A stretch of DNA of 64,000 nt from Nematopogon swammerdamellus (GCA_946902875.1 OX336340.1:4485739-4549738); one strand, 5' to 3'. Shown: positions 1 to 10,488, counted from the stretch's first letter. The notes: a model not told the origin generated them from the letters alone. Made by a program: numbers and translations.

Positions 1-53
1 TGTAGTAAGAGGGGCGACCACCCAGTCAGGAGATAGCTGTGATGTTATGTATG

Positions 54-93
54 TATTTTTTTTTATGGAAACTGACACGGTTGGCTGCATACT
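54..93 (-). repeat. SINE 3' tail fragment
   Basis: The poly-T run followed by TATGGAAACTGACACGGTTGG is the reversed 3' end of the SINE family found throughout the window. It breaks off into LINE coding sequence after about 40 bp. Confidence 0.6.
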
Positions 94-538
94 ACATGTG
101 GCTGATAGGCTCGATGGTTTTGGGGAATCGCTGGCGTTCGCTCTGGACATATCCAAAGCATTCGATCGCGTCTGGCACCGGGGAATCTTAAGCAAACTTC
201 CGGTGTCCCTACAAAACTGTGCACTTGGATCTCCAGCTTTTTGAGTGGTCGGTCGATCTTTGTCACCCTAGATGGTGCCTGCTCGGCCGACTACTCAATC
301 AATGCTGGTGTTCCACAAGGATCCGTGCTGTTGCCTACCCTGTTTCCATTGTTCATTAAACATGCTCTCGCTCGGCGAAATACACTGTTACGCGGACGAC
401 AGCACGGTGCACGAAGGGTTCATCAAGGACTGGAAGGGTAGAGAGGCCTCAGCAGCAAACGCGAGACGCTAAAGGTTAATTTTAAAGGTTCTCGCTTAAA
501 GGTTCTCGAAAAAGTATCTCTTCAAAGTCCTCTTAGGC
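94..538 (+). pseudogene. non-LTR retrotransposon RT, 5' part (LINE-A)
   Basis: This is a decayed reverse transcriptase of the CR1/jockey type. Three frames together give the motif A region (ALDISKAFDRVWHRG), the motif B region (INAGVPQGSVL) and the catalytic YADD box (HCYADDSTVHEGF), separated by at least two frameshifts. The element is interrupted at 538 by a hAT-like transposon, and its reading frame resumes at about 1880. It cannot encode a working enzyme. The family assignment rests on the order of RT motifs; the exact clade is uncertain. Confidence 0.8.
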
Positions 539-1876
539 ACTGGCGGACTAAGACATTTTGAGGCCCGGGGCGATCTTTAATTTTGGGCCCCCTGGCGCCC
601 TCCAGATTTGAATATTTACTGAATTGAACACAATGCAGATGGAAACTCAAATTTTAATCAATATTTTTACCACGTTACAAACAGATTTACAAGTGAAAAA
701 CAAGTAATTAAAAGGCTTAGCCACAAATAGCCAATACACATTGGCACATAAAAAATCGAGAACATTTATAAGGGGAGCATTTTTATCGTAGCATGATGTC
801 GTTCCACCTGGCAGTAACTTCTTTTTTGTCTTGATAGAGGTAACGTGCAAGATTTCTTGTCATACATAAGTATCTTGTATGGTTAAAAGAGACGAACGCA
901 CTGAATTAAGGCCGTTCTAAACGACTAAAAATAAAGTGTTTTCCGGCCGCGCGTGTGTAGTAGAAACTACCCAAAGCGAAGCAATGACATGGCACCACTG
1001 AATTAGGGCACTAATGGGCTTACAATTGCGGGTGTAACAGATCGTGTACTTAGCCAACTGACACGTTTTATAAAAAAAAAACGCCAAGTGCGAACCAGAT
1101 CGCTCACCGAGGGTTGCATACCACATGTATATGTGTTTCCAAAATTGTGTTTATAATAACAAATCGCCTAAATAAAAACTACAGCAATGGTTTGACTATC
1201 ATGCTATTGTTTTTTGTAGTTAAAATTTTTTTTTTTTCACAACTGTCGAAAAAAGCTGCAGCTTCCCTATAATCTATTTCTTAAATGTACCAACCATATA
1301 ATCAATTATAATAATCAATACTTTAATCATCATAATTTCCTCCCAAGTGCAGCCTGGGTTTTGCAAAAGGGGCGTGAAAAGGCTCCTGTCAGGCCGGCAT
1401 GGCATTCGCAATACCTACTTGTGAAATGATGCTACATGTCGTGCTATCCATAAAAACTAAATTTGCTGAACTTACCACGGATGCGTACCACTCGGTTCTG
1501 CAGATCTGTCCTCCATAGAACTGGTAAACTCTGGAACTCCGGCTTCCTTGTTCAAGAGGTAACATGAATTCGCCTATGACAATATTTTAGGAAGGTAAAT
1601 AAAATCAATACTCCCAAAAAGTGCACAGCGTTTATACATTTCAGACTAAGTAAGACAACCTACCTGCAACACTACTGCCGAATGCGAACAGCTGAAGAGC
1701 GAGGGAAAAGCAATCTGTCACATGCTCGACTTAATATACGACATCCGTCTCGCAAGAACAAAATTTTTAATTTTTTTTTCTGTATGGGTTTTTTTTTTCT
1801 ATGCCAAACCGGGGCCCCTCCTAGGTGTGGGCCCGGGGCGGACCGCCCCTGCCGCCCCCGCCTTAGTCCGCCAGTG
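539..1876. mobile_element. hAT-like non-autonomous DNA transposon
   Basis: The ends are perfect 15-bp terminal inverted repeats, CACTGGCGGACTAAG at 539-553 and its complement at 1862-1876. They are followed by GGCCCGGGGCG-type sequence on both sides. The flanks CTCTTAGG (531-538) and CTCTTGGG (1877-1884) form an 8-bp target duplication with one mismatch, as expected for hAT. No transposase reading frame is visible inside, and the interior holds a LINE 3' fragment at about 1338-1453. The element sits inside LINE-A reverse transcriptase sequence. Confidence 0.8.
1338..1453 (+). pseudogene. LINE 3'-terminal fragment (LINE-X)
   Basis: A short frame reads GVKRLLSGRHGIRNTYL and stops, which is the usual C-terminus of a jockey/CR1-like ORF2. 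It is followed by ATGCTACATGTCGTGCTATC, the family's 3' end. A longer reversed copy lies at 63227-63600. It is nested inside the hAT-like element. Confidence 0.6.
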
Positions 1877-2690
1877 CTCTTGGGGGAATAAGAACTTGGT
1901 CAACTTCAACGTAGCTAAGACGTAAGCTTGTGCCTTCTCTACTAAGGCTGATCCGTTTCCTCTCCAAGCCACTTTTCAGGGCAGCTAAGTCCCCAACTAT
2001 GGTAGTCTGGGCGTCCTGGGTATGGAGGTGTCCAGGGACGTTGGGTTTCGATCTTTCATAGAGTCCAAGGCGAAACTAGCGTCTCGAAAATTAGGGATCC
2101 TTTGTCGGCGATTTTTCACGCCGGTCCAACTGCTTACACTCTATAAAGCACAAGTAAGACCGGTGATGGAATATTGCAGTCTTCTTTGGGAGGGTTCCCC
2201 TGAGTACCTTCTTTCAGCCTTGGATTCTATTCAGCGACGAGCCATTTGCCTCATTGGTGACTCTGTACTCACAAAGGACCTTCAACCTCTAAAGCACAGA
2301 CGTATCGTTGGGTCATTGAGCCTGTTTTATCGGTACCACTATGACCGCTGCTCTGACGAACTTGCTTCCCTTATCCCTTCTCCTCCTGTTCGCCTCGCCA
2401 AACCCGCCATACTCTCGCCGAACATCCCTTTGTAGTCGACAGAAGAGTTCTTTGAACTACATGATTCTCTAAAGCGTTCTTGTGCCGCACTGCAAAGGTG
2501 TAGAACGGGCTCCCAGGGAATATCTTTCCCCATTCCTACAAACCACGGATCTCAAAGGGTTAATAGCCTTTCCCCAGCAACATTAGTCCACCTCCAAGCC
2601 AGACTGGCACCTTCTCGGCGGTGAAATTGGCTACGCCTGAGGTTGCGACCTCAGGCAGAGCCACCCAGTTCAGTAGCAATAAAAAAAAAT
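1877..2690 (+). pseudogene. LINE-A RT C-terminal part and 3' end
   Basis: This continues the reverse transcriptase beyond the hAT insertion. Translation gives WGNKNLVNFNVAKT, then from 2022 a 137-codon open stretch with ESKAKLASRKLG, LLTLYKAQVRPVMEYCS and ALDSIQRRAICLIGD, the thumb and C-terminal region of jockey/CR1-like enzymes. A stop at 2433-2435 and frame changes interrupt the last part. The 3' end (CCTCAGGCAGAGCCACCCAG then AATAAAAAAAAA) is at about 2690. A reversed, 5'-truncated copy of this 3' end occurs at 7048-7274. Confidence 0.8.
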
Positions 2691-2998
2691 CACCTACAAC
2701 ATCCGTGATAACACCGGGTGGTCTAGGTGCCACGTCAGGCTTCCCTTCATTTCATGACGGCTACACTGAACTGGACGGAAAATACGAATAGCCGATTCGA
2801 CCGAAGTTTTCGCTCAGTGCGGTGGTACCAATCCGGCCGGGATAAACCCTACCACCTATTAAGGTAAAAAGGGAAAGGACCTACAGTTTAACGTGGACTC
2901 CGGACCACGGTCAGCCTCCAACGGTCGAGCGGTCACCCATCCAAGTACTGACCGCGCTCATTCGACCGACCACACCACTGAGCTACCGAGGCTGACAG
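2691..2998 (-). mobile_element. SINE type A (tRNA/5S head)
   Basis: Reversed SINE. Read on the minus strand it begins GTCAGCCTCGGTAGCTCAG (box A-like), continues with the 5S rRNA-like TACTTGGATGGGTGACCG, the shared central domain and the tail GGATGTTGTAGGTGAT. The last 30 bp of the tail are missing, and it abuts the poly-A of LINE-A. Confidence 0.8.
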
Positions 2999-3518
2999 TT
3001 GTATGTATGTATCCTTAAAGAAAAAAAATCATTTTCTTTATACTAGCTTTACTTAGGTACTACTTTTGTACTAGCAAGGTCTAGTCTAGCATCTATCTAT
3101 ACACACCGAATGAAATACCAGAAAACTGCCTACCTACCCCACGGCGAAACAAGCGTGCCATTATGTACCTATGTATGTATGTCAGAACGTAAACATTGCA
3201 AATCATTTAAAAAATTCGAATTTGTCCCGATGTCATACCGAAATATTTCAATTTAATTTTACTAGGGTTTATCGAACTCAGGCGCAACAAGGAAACGGCG
3301 GACGCATCTGCGCGCGCGCCGGTTCGATGCAGCAGTTTTGAAAAAGTCGACACCCGTCGGCCGTCAAACATTCCGAGTTTGAACGCGCCGGCAACCGCCC
3401 GCGTATGTCAAGGTTCTGAACGAGACGAACCAACTCGCCGCGCCGCCGGCGCCTCCTCCGCCGCCGCGGAGACGTGTAGCCTCAGGCGACTGCTGACATA
3501 TCGACACGCCTTTTGTAT
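2999..3518. other. no gene seen
   Basis: AT-rich sequence, then from about 3300 a CG-rich patch (CGCGCGCGCC, GCCGCCGCG). No supported coding region or recognised repeat was seen. Confidence 0.4.
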
Positions 3519-4062
3519 ACTAGTCAACAATTCATCTATGTATTTTGTATATGAGATACTGGTCAACAAATTCATCTATTTATTTTGTATATGAGATACT
3601 GGTCAACAAATTCATGGGAACTTTCCCCTCGTCGGCCTCTTTGGATGAAATTTTTTATCTAGCAAACTGAGGCCGTTGAGGGAATTGCTCTATGACTCTG
3701 GCGGTAGGTCAACCGGATCGTGGTAGTCTCTAGAGAGGCTAATTATTTTTAAAGTTTGTTTGTTTTGTTTTAGTTTAGGTAATTTTAATTTGATAGGGTT
3801 CCGGGCAGTATTATTTTTCAGCGAGGTTATCTCTTAAGCCGAGCGGAAATGCCAAAATCTCTGCGTATTTTGATAGGTAGTTTTAGTTTCTATTTAAATT
3901 TAATTCCCTAGTATTTATAATTATATAGATTATATTCATATGTATTTGGCCTATGACATACTGGTCAACAATTCATGTAAGTATGTACTTTGCATATGAG
4001 ATACTGGTCAGCAATTCATCTATCTATTTTGTATATGAGATACTGGTCAACAATTCATATAG
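3519..4062 (+). repeat. interrupted ~39-bp tandem repeat
   Basis: The unit TACTGGTCAACAATTCATCTA plus a TTTTGTATATGAGA stretch occurs about three times at 3519-3615 and about three times at 3957-4062. The two blocks are separated by about 340 bp of unrelated sequence that looks like an insertion. Confidence 0.7.
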
Positions 4063-4247
4063 CTTGAAGCATCGCTACACGCATAACATTTATTATTTTT
4101 TAATTATTAATTTGTTTTTATAAATTATTTCACCGTCTAGATTCACAGATCATATTATCGTCATTACTGCCAAACTAGGCTAATACTGTTCTAGGTCTAG
4201 CATTATACATAATTATTATCATCACATCAACCAATCGACTAATATTT

Positions 4248-4392
4248 TTAGGGTTCCGTGTCTTAAAAGGAAAAAAACTGAACTTTTGCAAGACCACTCC
4301 TATGTCCGTGTGTCTGTCTGTCACAGAGGTTTTTCTCGAAAACGAAGTAATGTAGAAACTTGAAATTAGGCATAATTATGACGCGCACATAT
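4248..4392 (+). repeat. GGTTCCG-type dispersed repeat, 5' part
   Basis: It starts TAGGGTTCCGTGTCTTAAAAGG and runs through a GTCTGTCTGTCAC stretch to ACTTGAAATTAGG, as in other copies of this lepidopteran repeat. It is cut by a MITE at 4394. Confidence 0.6.
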
Positions 4393-4393
4393 A

Positions 4394-4502
4394 CAGGGTG
4401 TTTCAGGATAGGCTTGAAACTTCAAGAATAGAAAGTACTCATTATTAGAAAAAAAAAATCCTTATCACTCAAATCTAAATAACCCTATTCTGAAACACTC
4501 TG
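4394..4502. mobile_element. short MITE, TA target duplication
   Basis: The ends CAGGGTGTTTCAGGATAGG and CCCTATTCTGAAACACTCTG are inverted repeats, flanked by TA on both sides. The inner sequence matches one end of the ~463-bp element at 60433-60895, so this looks like an internally deleted relative. TA duplication suggests Tc1/mariner-type mobilisation. Confidence 0.75.
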
Positions 4503-4546
4503 TATATCTCATTAATAATTCGATAAAAATATCTTTTACATTTAAT

Positions 4547-4570
4547 GGGGGGGGGGGGGGGGGGGGGGGG
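4547..4570 (+). repeat. G24 homopolymer
   Basis: Twenty-four consecutive G residues. Its length is unreliable in most sequencing. Confidence 0.9.
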
Positions 4571-4617
4571 TCAATTTGGTAAGTATTTTAGTGACTAGCC
4601 ACATAATCACATCGCCT

Positions 4618-4745
4618 AACAGTCCATAGAAAATACAGCTTGAGAGCAAGATTAACAATTTTACTGAGAGTTCTGACTACAAAGACTTATTTATTAATTA
4701 ACTGTACCAGTAAAGAGCCTTTGTCAAATTTTGATACTTAATGTG
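4618..4745 (+). repeat. dispersed repeat, copy 1
   Basis: Shares AAAATACAGCTTGAGAGCAA, TACAAAGACTTATT and AAAGAGCCTTTGTCAAA with 25345-25490 in the same orientation. Not classified. Confidence 0.6.
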
Positions 4746-4837
4746 CAGCAATATATTAATATTTTTTTAAATGAAATAGATTTGATGAAACCGAAAATTA
4801 AATTAAAAATAAAATAATAATAATGAATTAAAATTGG

Positions 4838-5118
4838 CTGATAGCGAAGAGCCTCGATGACCACCTTAAGAGGCTCTCGCTGAGTGGTTGGGTCAAGGGC
4901 CAGATCCAGAAGGCAGCCCTGCTCGACACTGCACGCATCGTCCGGAGGTTCCTCTCTTTGGGACCCGACCATCGGTAGCCTGGGCTCGCCCCGCCGCCGG
5001 TGGTGGAAACTCCGTTTATATTTTTATATTAATTTTAGGTACCTATATATTTGTATTTTTATTCTTTGTGAAATTAATGTAAATATTGTAAATGTGTTAA
5101 TAAAGATATAAAATTAAA
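4838..5118 (+). pseudogene. LINE 3' end, R1-like
   Basis: One frame reads AKSLDDHLKRLSLSGWVKGQ, then IQKAALLDTARIVRRFLSLG and PDHR, with a stop at 4976-4978. This is a C-terminal end as seen in R1-type LINE ORF2 proteins. It is followed by a GC-rich patch, an AT-rich 3' region and AATAAAG near 5100. A shorter copy is at 32151-32290. The clade call is tentative; 5' truncation is clear. Confidence 0.6.
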
Positions 5119-5312
5119 ATTTAATAAAGTTTATTATGTAAGTACAAAATATATAACAATTTACATAAAAAAACATATAAATATTGTTTGTACATTTTTA
5201 ATATTACATTCTTGATGTTATTAATGTTATGTCCTTAACCTTAAACCATATTAAGCCTTAAACGCAGATTAGGTCTTGCTTGCAGTACTGCCAGCACTAG
5301 CTAAACGAGAAG
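5119..5312. other. AT-rich, no feature seen
   Basis: A/T-rich filler between a LINE tail and a foldback element. Nothing coding was seen. Confidence 0.3.
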
Positions 5313-5461
5313 TATAATGCCCGGGGCGGATCTTGGCGTGTCGCCGCCGCAGCGGCTCGTCAGTGTTCTCCCTCGCACCCGCACCGTACTTGTATAGTGT
5401 ATTCGCGTGGCGGGTCGCCCGCTGCGGCGACGACACGCCGAGATCCGTCCCGCGCATTATA
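5313..5461. mobile_element. GC-rich foldback MITE
   Basis: Inverted arms of about 44 bp begin TATAATGC at 5313 and end GCATTATA at 5461. The inner parts GGCGTGTCGCCGCCGCAGCGG and CCGCTGCGGCGACGACACGCC pair with one mismatch. A ~60-bp centre remains. No coding capacity. Confidence 0.7.
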
Positions 5462-5673
5462 CCAGATAGCAAGTCGTTGTTGGACTCAATCATTATATTG
5501 TTTGGACTCAATCCAGCGGATTCCAGCGTCGTGCCGGCCAGCGGGCCGTGTGACTGGTGGGTGACCCTGAGTTATCGCGCGATTTATGCTGCAAATCCGT
5601 AGGGACGTCCCTATTTTTCATAGAGAGTGTTCGAGGCCTTCCCCATTACACGTACACGTACTGGAGAGTAAAT

Positions 5674-6785
5674 GGTACGTTGACACGATGCGAGATTTCA
5701 CGCACGAGAAGCATGCCGCCTTCTCGAACGAGTAAACTCGCATTCATGAAGCGTTCGTGGAACTGTTTACACTATTCCATATCTCGTTCGAGCTCGTCTG
5801 TGGTTTAGGTTTAGGTTTTTTATTATCGTTCGTAGGCAAATAAATTTTGCACTTGAATTCGTTCTTTCGAATGGCAAATATAGTGTGAAATATAAGAGTG
5901 AAAAACAATTAAAAACAATAAAAACAATGACAAACAATGACAAGGGCTGTACAGAACCAGATAAAAGACAAAAACAATTTAAGCTATCATTTGCTTATAG
6001 ACTACTATTTACACTTACCTAATACTACTACTATCTACTTAATTTAGCGTTAATTATTTAAGGTAGCGTCAATAAACTTGTCAATGAAATATTTTAAGGT
6101 GTGTTTCTCTATTTGTCAGTTTGCAAAAATGGAGTCTGTAGACGAAGGTCTGGCGTGTATTAATTGGTATAATTTTAGCGTTTATAGCACGACGTTTGAT
6201 AAGAAACAAAATAAAGAAGAAAAAACAGAAAAGATATTTTTTTTATAGAAACTGACACGGTTGGCTACATCACCTACAACATCCGTGATGTCAGCCCATA
6301 ACACATTGGTGAACTAGGTGCCATGTCAGTGCTTCCCTTCGGTCGTGTCGGCTACACTGAACTGGACGGAAAATACAAACTATTTACTTAGGTAGCCGTT
6401 TCGACCGACCTTTCATTCAGTGCGGTTGTACCAACCCGGGCGGGTTAAACCCTACCACCTAGTAATATAAGAAGGTAGTCATCTGAGATCTATGTGGATA
6501 AGGAAATGGATAAGTATATAACGATAACGTAATCATTTGCACATCAGTCCACTTTGTCATGGTGTCGTAAACAACCAAAAACCACTAAGAAAACTTTTTT
6601 GCACCAACAAACTTCGTTCGAGACGCTCCTCTCGAACGCTAACTAATAAGCATGCATGAACCCGTTCGCGCGCGAACGACGCTGCGTTCTTGCACGCATG
6701 TGAGCTTGCGAGAACTGTCTACACGGTGCGTGAATGCGTTCGAGAAGCAGTTCTCGTGCGTGAACTCGCATCGTTTCAACCAGGC
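5674..6785. mobile_element. possible non-autonomous DNA transposon
   Basis: Terminal sequences are inverted: ACGATGCGAGATTTCACGCA near 5684 and TGCGTGAACTCGCATCGT near 6758. Inside both ends, TTCTCGAACG-type motifs repeat. The interior is AT-rich with no transposase, and a SINE was inserted at 6237-6478. Superfamily not determined. Confidence 0.5.
6237..6478 (-). mobile_element. SINE type B, 5' truncated
   Basis: Reversed SINE tail and central domain, from TTTTATAGAAACTGACACGG to CTAGTAATATAAGAAGG. The CTAGTAATATAAG junction is typical of type B copies. The head is missing. Confidence 0.75.
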
Positions 6786-6987
6786 ATAAGTCCACCCCTA
6801 CACAACCAACCCACTACAGATGCCACCCGGTTCTGAAGGTAATTAATTCACAGAACCGAGAAAATGTCTAAAGCACTCCCCGCTCACCTACCTACATACA
6901 TACCATACGCTTATATCCCGACCATCGGGGTAAGAAGTGTAATCGGCGTTCCTAAATTATTCCGAAAAGAGAACAATCAAGAAACGA

Positions 6988-7347
6988 GTGTAGCCGACAT
7001 GAAATGAAGGGAAGCACTGACATGGCATCTAGTTCACCCGGTGTTATATTTTTTTTTTGCTTCCGAACTGGGTTACTCTGCCCGAGGTCGAAGCCTCAGG
7101 CGCAGCCAGTTTCACCGCCGAGGAGGTGCCAGTCCGGCTTGGAGGTTGACTAATGTTGCTGGGGAGAGACTATTAACCCGCGATTTGAAGATCCGTGGAC
7201 TGTATGTATGTATCCGTGGGGAAAGATATTTCCTGGGAACCCGTTCCACACCTTTGCAGTGCGGCACAAGAACGATTATTATAGGCTGACATCTCGGATG
7301 TAGTAGGTGATGTAGTCAACCGTGTCAGTTTCCATAATAAAAAAAAT
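6988..7347 (+). mobile_element. SINE 3' half split by a LINE
   Basis: The SINE runs from GTGTAGCCGACATGAAATG to GGTGTTAT at 7047 and resumes at 7279 with ATAGGCTGACATC through the poly-A. The gap is filled by a reversed LINE-A 3' end. Confidence 0.75.
7048..7274 (-). mobile_element. LINE-A 3' end, 5' truncated
   Basis: The reverse complement matches 2470-2690, including CTTGTGCCGCACTGCAAAGG, AATATCTTTCCCC and CCTCAGGC...GCC, and ends in a poly-A. It is nested in a SINE. A (GTAT)n patch at about 7201 interrupts the alignment. Confidence 0.75.
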
Positions 7348-7849
7348 ATTTTTTAATTTACTTGGTGTACCGCCAACAGAAGGACAATCTTTTAGGGTTC
7401 AGTAGACGAAAATAATTGGAAACCTCTGCCGTACACAATGCGGCGCGTGCTCGGCAACACGGCGCGCAGGCGCGGTGTTGGCGCGACGGTCGAATTTTAC
7501 GAGTCATCATTGATCTAAGTTGCGTAAGTCACGTAACTGACCGTCAAACAGGATCGATAAATAATGCCGATACCACAAATAGCTGCAAATTACGTGCTCG
7601 CTCGAACTGATTGCTTTGACATGACACTGTTGATAATGGACGAGCGAGCGAGCACGCGTTTACTGATAGTGATAAGGGGGAATATTGTGAATTGGGAAAA
7701 TCACAACCACTCAAATGCATAATTATCTTTTCTCTTCTCTTCTGCCTTATCAGTATCACTCTCTTTTATCGTTTACTATCGATAGGTAAAAAACATTACT
7801 GTTGCAAGAAACAATTCGGACTACGTAGTCGGACTACACCTCTGCGTTA
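7348..7849. other. no gene seen; short hairpin
   Basis: Unique-looking sequence without a supported gene. A hairpin-forming pair CGTGCTCGCTCG (about 7592) and CGAGCGAGCGAGCACG (about 7642) is present. Confidence 0.35.
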
Positions 7850-8045
7850 GTCTGGCTAGCGCCATATTTGGTGCTTCCCATAACAAAAAAAACAATATCC
7901 GCCTATAATTTTCAAAGAGTTTGTATTACATCGCTGCGCTCCGACAAAGGACAAAGGAGCGCAGCGACGTAATACAAACTCTTTGATAATTTTAATATTG
8001 TTTTGTTTATTGAAAGCTCGACATATGGCGCCGAGCCACTAATAA
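7850..8045. repeat. foldback with 30-bp near-perfect stem
   Basis: Arms 7913-7942 and 7956-7985 pair over 30 bp with one mismatch around a 13-nt loop. Weaker pairing continues outward, with GGCTAGCGCCATAT at about 7853 matching the complement of ATATGGCGCCGAGCC at about 8023. The right arm overlaps the end of the SINE-like element that follows. Confidence 0.7.
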
Positions 8046-8306
8046 AGTGTCTAACGACGCCCATTAACATTCGGTCGTATGGCGACAGGCTAGCCACCTT
8101 TCACCTAGGCACGGTCTTTCTACACAGTCATGCAGCAGGTGGTTTTTCACGCCTTCCTACCTTGCTTGGTAGTTATCTTGTCCGTATACTTTGCTAAACG
8201 TGGTGGTCGATGGTGTGCTACAATACAATTTACCAGAGTACTTGCAGCTCAATACCGATTGCTCTGCTTACCCCGATTGTCGGGATGCAGCGTGTATGTA
8301 TGTATA
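8011..8306 (-). mobile_element. SINE-like repeat family E
   Basis: Reversed relative of 38905-39130 and 52365-52600. Shared blocks are the CCCCGATTGTCGGGAT area, ATTGCTCTGCTTACCCC, a GGCTAGCCACCTTTCACC block and the end GGCGCCGAGCC. No reading frame. Confidence 0.65.
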
Positions 8307-8641
8307 ATAAAATGCCTCCTATGAGTAATGGCCACATTTATCTTGGGGAAACACACAGAGGTATTTTATCAACATTTTAAATGGTTGAACATTGAACTCG
8401 ATACAATAGCATGACCTGAAAGTTGGCGCACAAATTCTGTGCGGCACAGACGTACGTAAAACCCAACTGACAAATGTAACAGTTATGTGCGAAAGTGCAC
8501 AAAGTGCACACAAAGTAACTTACGTTTTAGCATGTTTTCATTGTCTAGGTAATAAGTAGGTACATGTTAAGTAAAACATACAATAATTTGAGCAAATATT
8601 TAAAAGCGCTTCGGTTACGCAATAATAAAGGATATTCCATA
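8307..8641. other. no feature seen
   Basis: AT-rich sequence; no supported coding region or recognised repeat. Confidence 0.3.
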
Positions 8642-8882
8642 GGAGAACCCATCGGTTCTCTAAATCGTTTCTTTGTCGCACCGCTAGAGTGTGGAACTGT
8701 CTTCCGGCGAGTGTATTTCCTGAATCCTTTATCCTGGGTGTCTTCAAGCGTCGTATTAACGGGTTAGACAGCCTAGCAACAGTCCGCAAATCTGCTGGCA
8801 TGGCACCTAACTGAGCGTGGTTTCGCGAGGAGAGGTGACTTTGGCTCTGTCGACTGCACCATTGGTCTCTCGGCACAGCCAC
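8642..8882 (+). pseudogene. LINE-B 3' end, 5' truncated
   Basis: A single frame reads RTHRFSKSFLCRTARVWNCL, then PASVFPESFILGVFKRRIN and DSLATVRKSAGMAPN, with a stop at 8812-8814. This is the C-terminus of a jockey/CR1-like ORF2. A 3' UTR of about 70 bp ends CACAGCCACC. Other copies are at 24590, 30196 and 63839, all on the plus strand. Typical dead-on-arrival insertion. Confidence 0.75.
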
Positions 8883-9277
8883 CTTTTTTTTTTTTTTTTT
8901 TTTATGGAACCTGACACGGTTGGCTACATCACCTACAACACCCGTGATGTCAGCCCATAACACAGGGTGAACTAGGTGCCATGTCAGTGCTTCCCTTCAT
9001 TTCATGTCGGTTACACTAAACTGGACGGAAAACACGAACTATTTACATAGCCGTTTCGACCGACGTTTCGTTCAGTGCGGTGGTACCAACCGGCCGGCCG
9101 GGATAAACCCTACCACCTAGTAAGGTAAGAAGGGAAGGGACCTACAGTTTAACGTGGAATCCGAACCACGGTCAGCCTCCAACGGTCGAGCGGTCACCCA
9201 TCCAATCACTGACCGCGCTCAGCGTTGCTTAAAAACAGTTGACTAACCAACCGCGCCACTGAGCTACCGAGGCTGAC
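8883..9277 (-). mobile_element. SINE type A, full length
   Basis: Full reversed copy from poly-T through the tail and central domain to the 5S-like GGTCACCCATCCAA and the head ending GAGCTACCGAGGCTGAC. It is inserted exactly at the 3' end of LINE-B, probably in its poly-A. Confidence 0.85.
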
Positions 9278-9285
9278 GAATTTTC

Positions 9286-9370
9286 TTATCCCTTAGTCGA
9301 CTTTTACGACATGCGACGGGGAGAGATGCAGTGGGGCTATTCTTTTTAAGTACCGACCCCACACGGTACA
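9286..9370 (-). mobile_element. SINE type B head only
   Basis: Contains TCCCTTAGTCGACTTTTACG, GATGCAGTGGGGCTATTC and TACCGACCCCACACGGTAC, the reversed type B head. It lies directly beyond the head of a type A SINE and has no body of its own. Confidence 0.65.
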
Positions 9371-9594
9371 ATACCTATATCTACCACCTATATATACATA
9401 TAAAAAAATATATTACTCGGTGATTTTTTTACCATCCCGGATATTTCAGGGGGTTAATCCTTATCGAAAATTAAGTAGATTCCAAAAATGCACGGTGAAA
9501 TTGGAAAAAAAATTAGTTCTTCATACATTTTCGGAAATACCTAACCTGAAAATGTATGGAGAACTCAATTTTTTTTTCAATTTTGCGACTTTTC

Positions 9595-9770
9595 TTTTTA
9601 CGTCCGTCCGATGGCTATATCTTTGGAACTGTAATAGGTAGCCGGATGAAATTTTCACAAAATTTATATAATATATTTTGGCGTTTAGCGGGTATAAAAC
9701 AAATAATAAAAAAAAAAATTTAGTTAAAAAATGAAGGAGTCCCCATACAAGAAACTAGTTTTTTTCAACT
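9595..9770 (+). repeat. GGTTTCCG-type repeat, internal part
   Basis: CGTCCGTCCGATGGCTATATC, then GTAATAGGTAGCC, ATGAAATTTTCAC and CCCATACAAGAAAC match other copies. Both ends are missing. Confidence 0.6.
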
Positions 9771-10126
9771 GATGAAAGCGCGCGACCGTCTTTTTATTGT
9801 TAACAAAGGATGTGATCTTGTTTGTATCTTCCGCAGTTATTTCGGAAGCTGTATAGACACGAGTAAGCTGGGCGATGAAACAAGATAGCATTGGAGTTCT
9901 TGCACGTCTTGTGGTTGCTCGAATGTGAACGGACCGGTTCATCTGTGAGGACATTTAACTTTTTTTTACCCGACTATGTAAATGTCACTGGACAGGTTAT
10001 GATTTTAACGTAAAATAGATTTCGGATGACGCATAAGAATGAGTAAGACACAGGAACGATTATGACAAACGTGTAAGGGAAGTTGGGTACCACCACATGA
10101 CCGAATTTAGGCCACTTTTAGACCCC

Positions 10127-10370
10127 CCCGTCTGTCTGTCCGTCCGTCCGTCTGTCCGAGGGCTGTATTTCTTGAACCGTAATAAGTAGCCCGTTGAAAT
10201 TTTCACAAAATATGTGTTATTATGGCGGATATAACAACAAAATAATAAAAAATAGAAAAAGTTTAAAAATTAAGGGAGGCTCCCATACAAGAAACGTTTT
10301 TTTTCAATATTTTTTTGTGTTTTGCGGAAACCTCGGTGCGCGAGTCCGACTCGCATTTGGCCGGTTTTTT
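10127..10370 (+). repeat. GGTTTCCG-type repeat, 3' part
   Basis: Runs from (TCTG/TCCG)n through AACCGTAATAAGTAGCC, TTATGGCGGATATAAC and CCATACAAGAAACG to GTGCGCGAGTCCGACTCGCA and GGCCGGTTTTTT. Confidence 0.7.
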
Positions 10371-10488
10371 TAACTATATTTTGAAATATTACCTACGTGA
10401 CAGAGTGAATACCCCCCCTCCCATATCCCCCTGGAACCCGTGGTATTTTGACAAATCCCTCCCTCCCCCCAAATGGTTCACGTGTTAT

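Noticed and set aside
8538..8963. 141-codon minus-strand frame
   Set aside because: It runs through the antisense of LINE-B, a poly-A/T junction and a SINE; a chance fusion of repeats.
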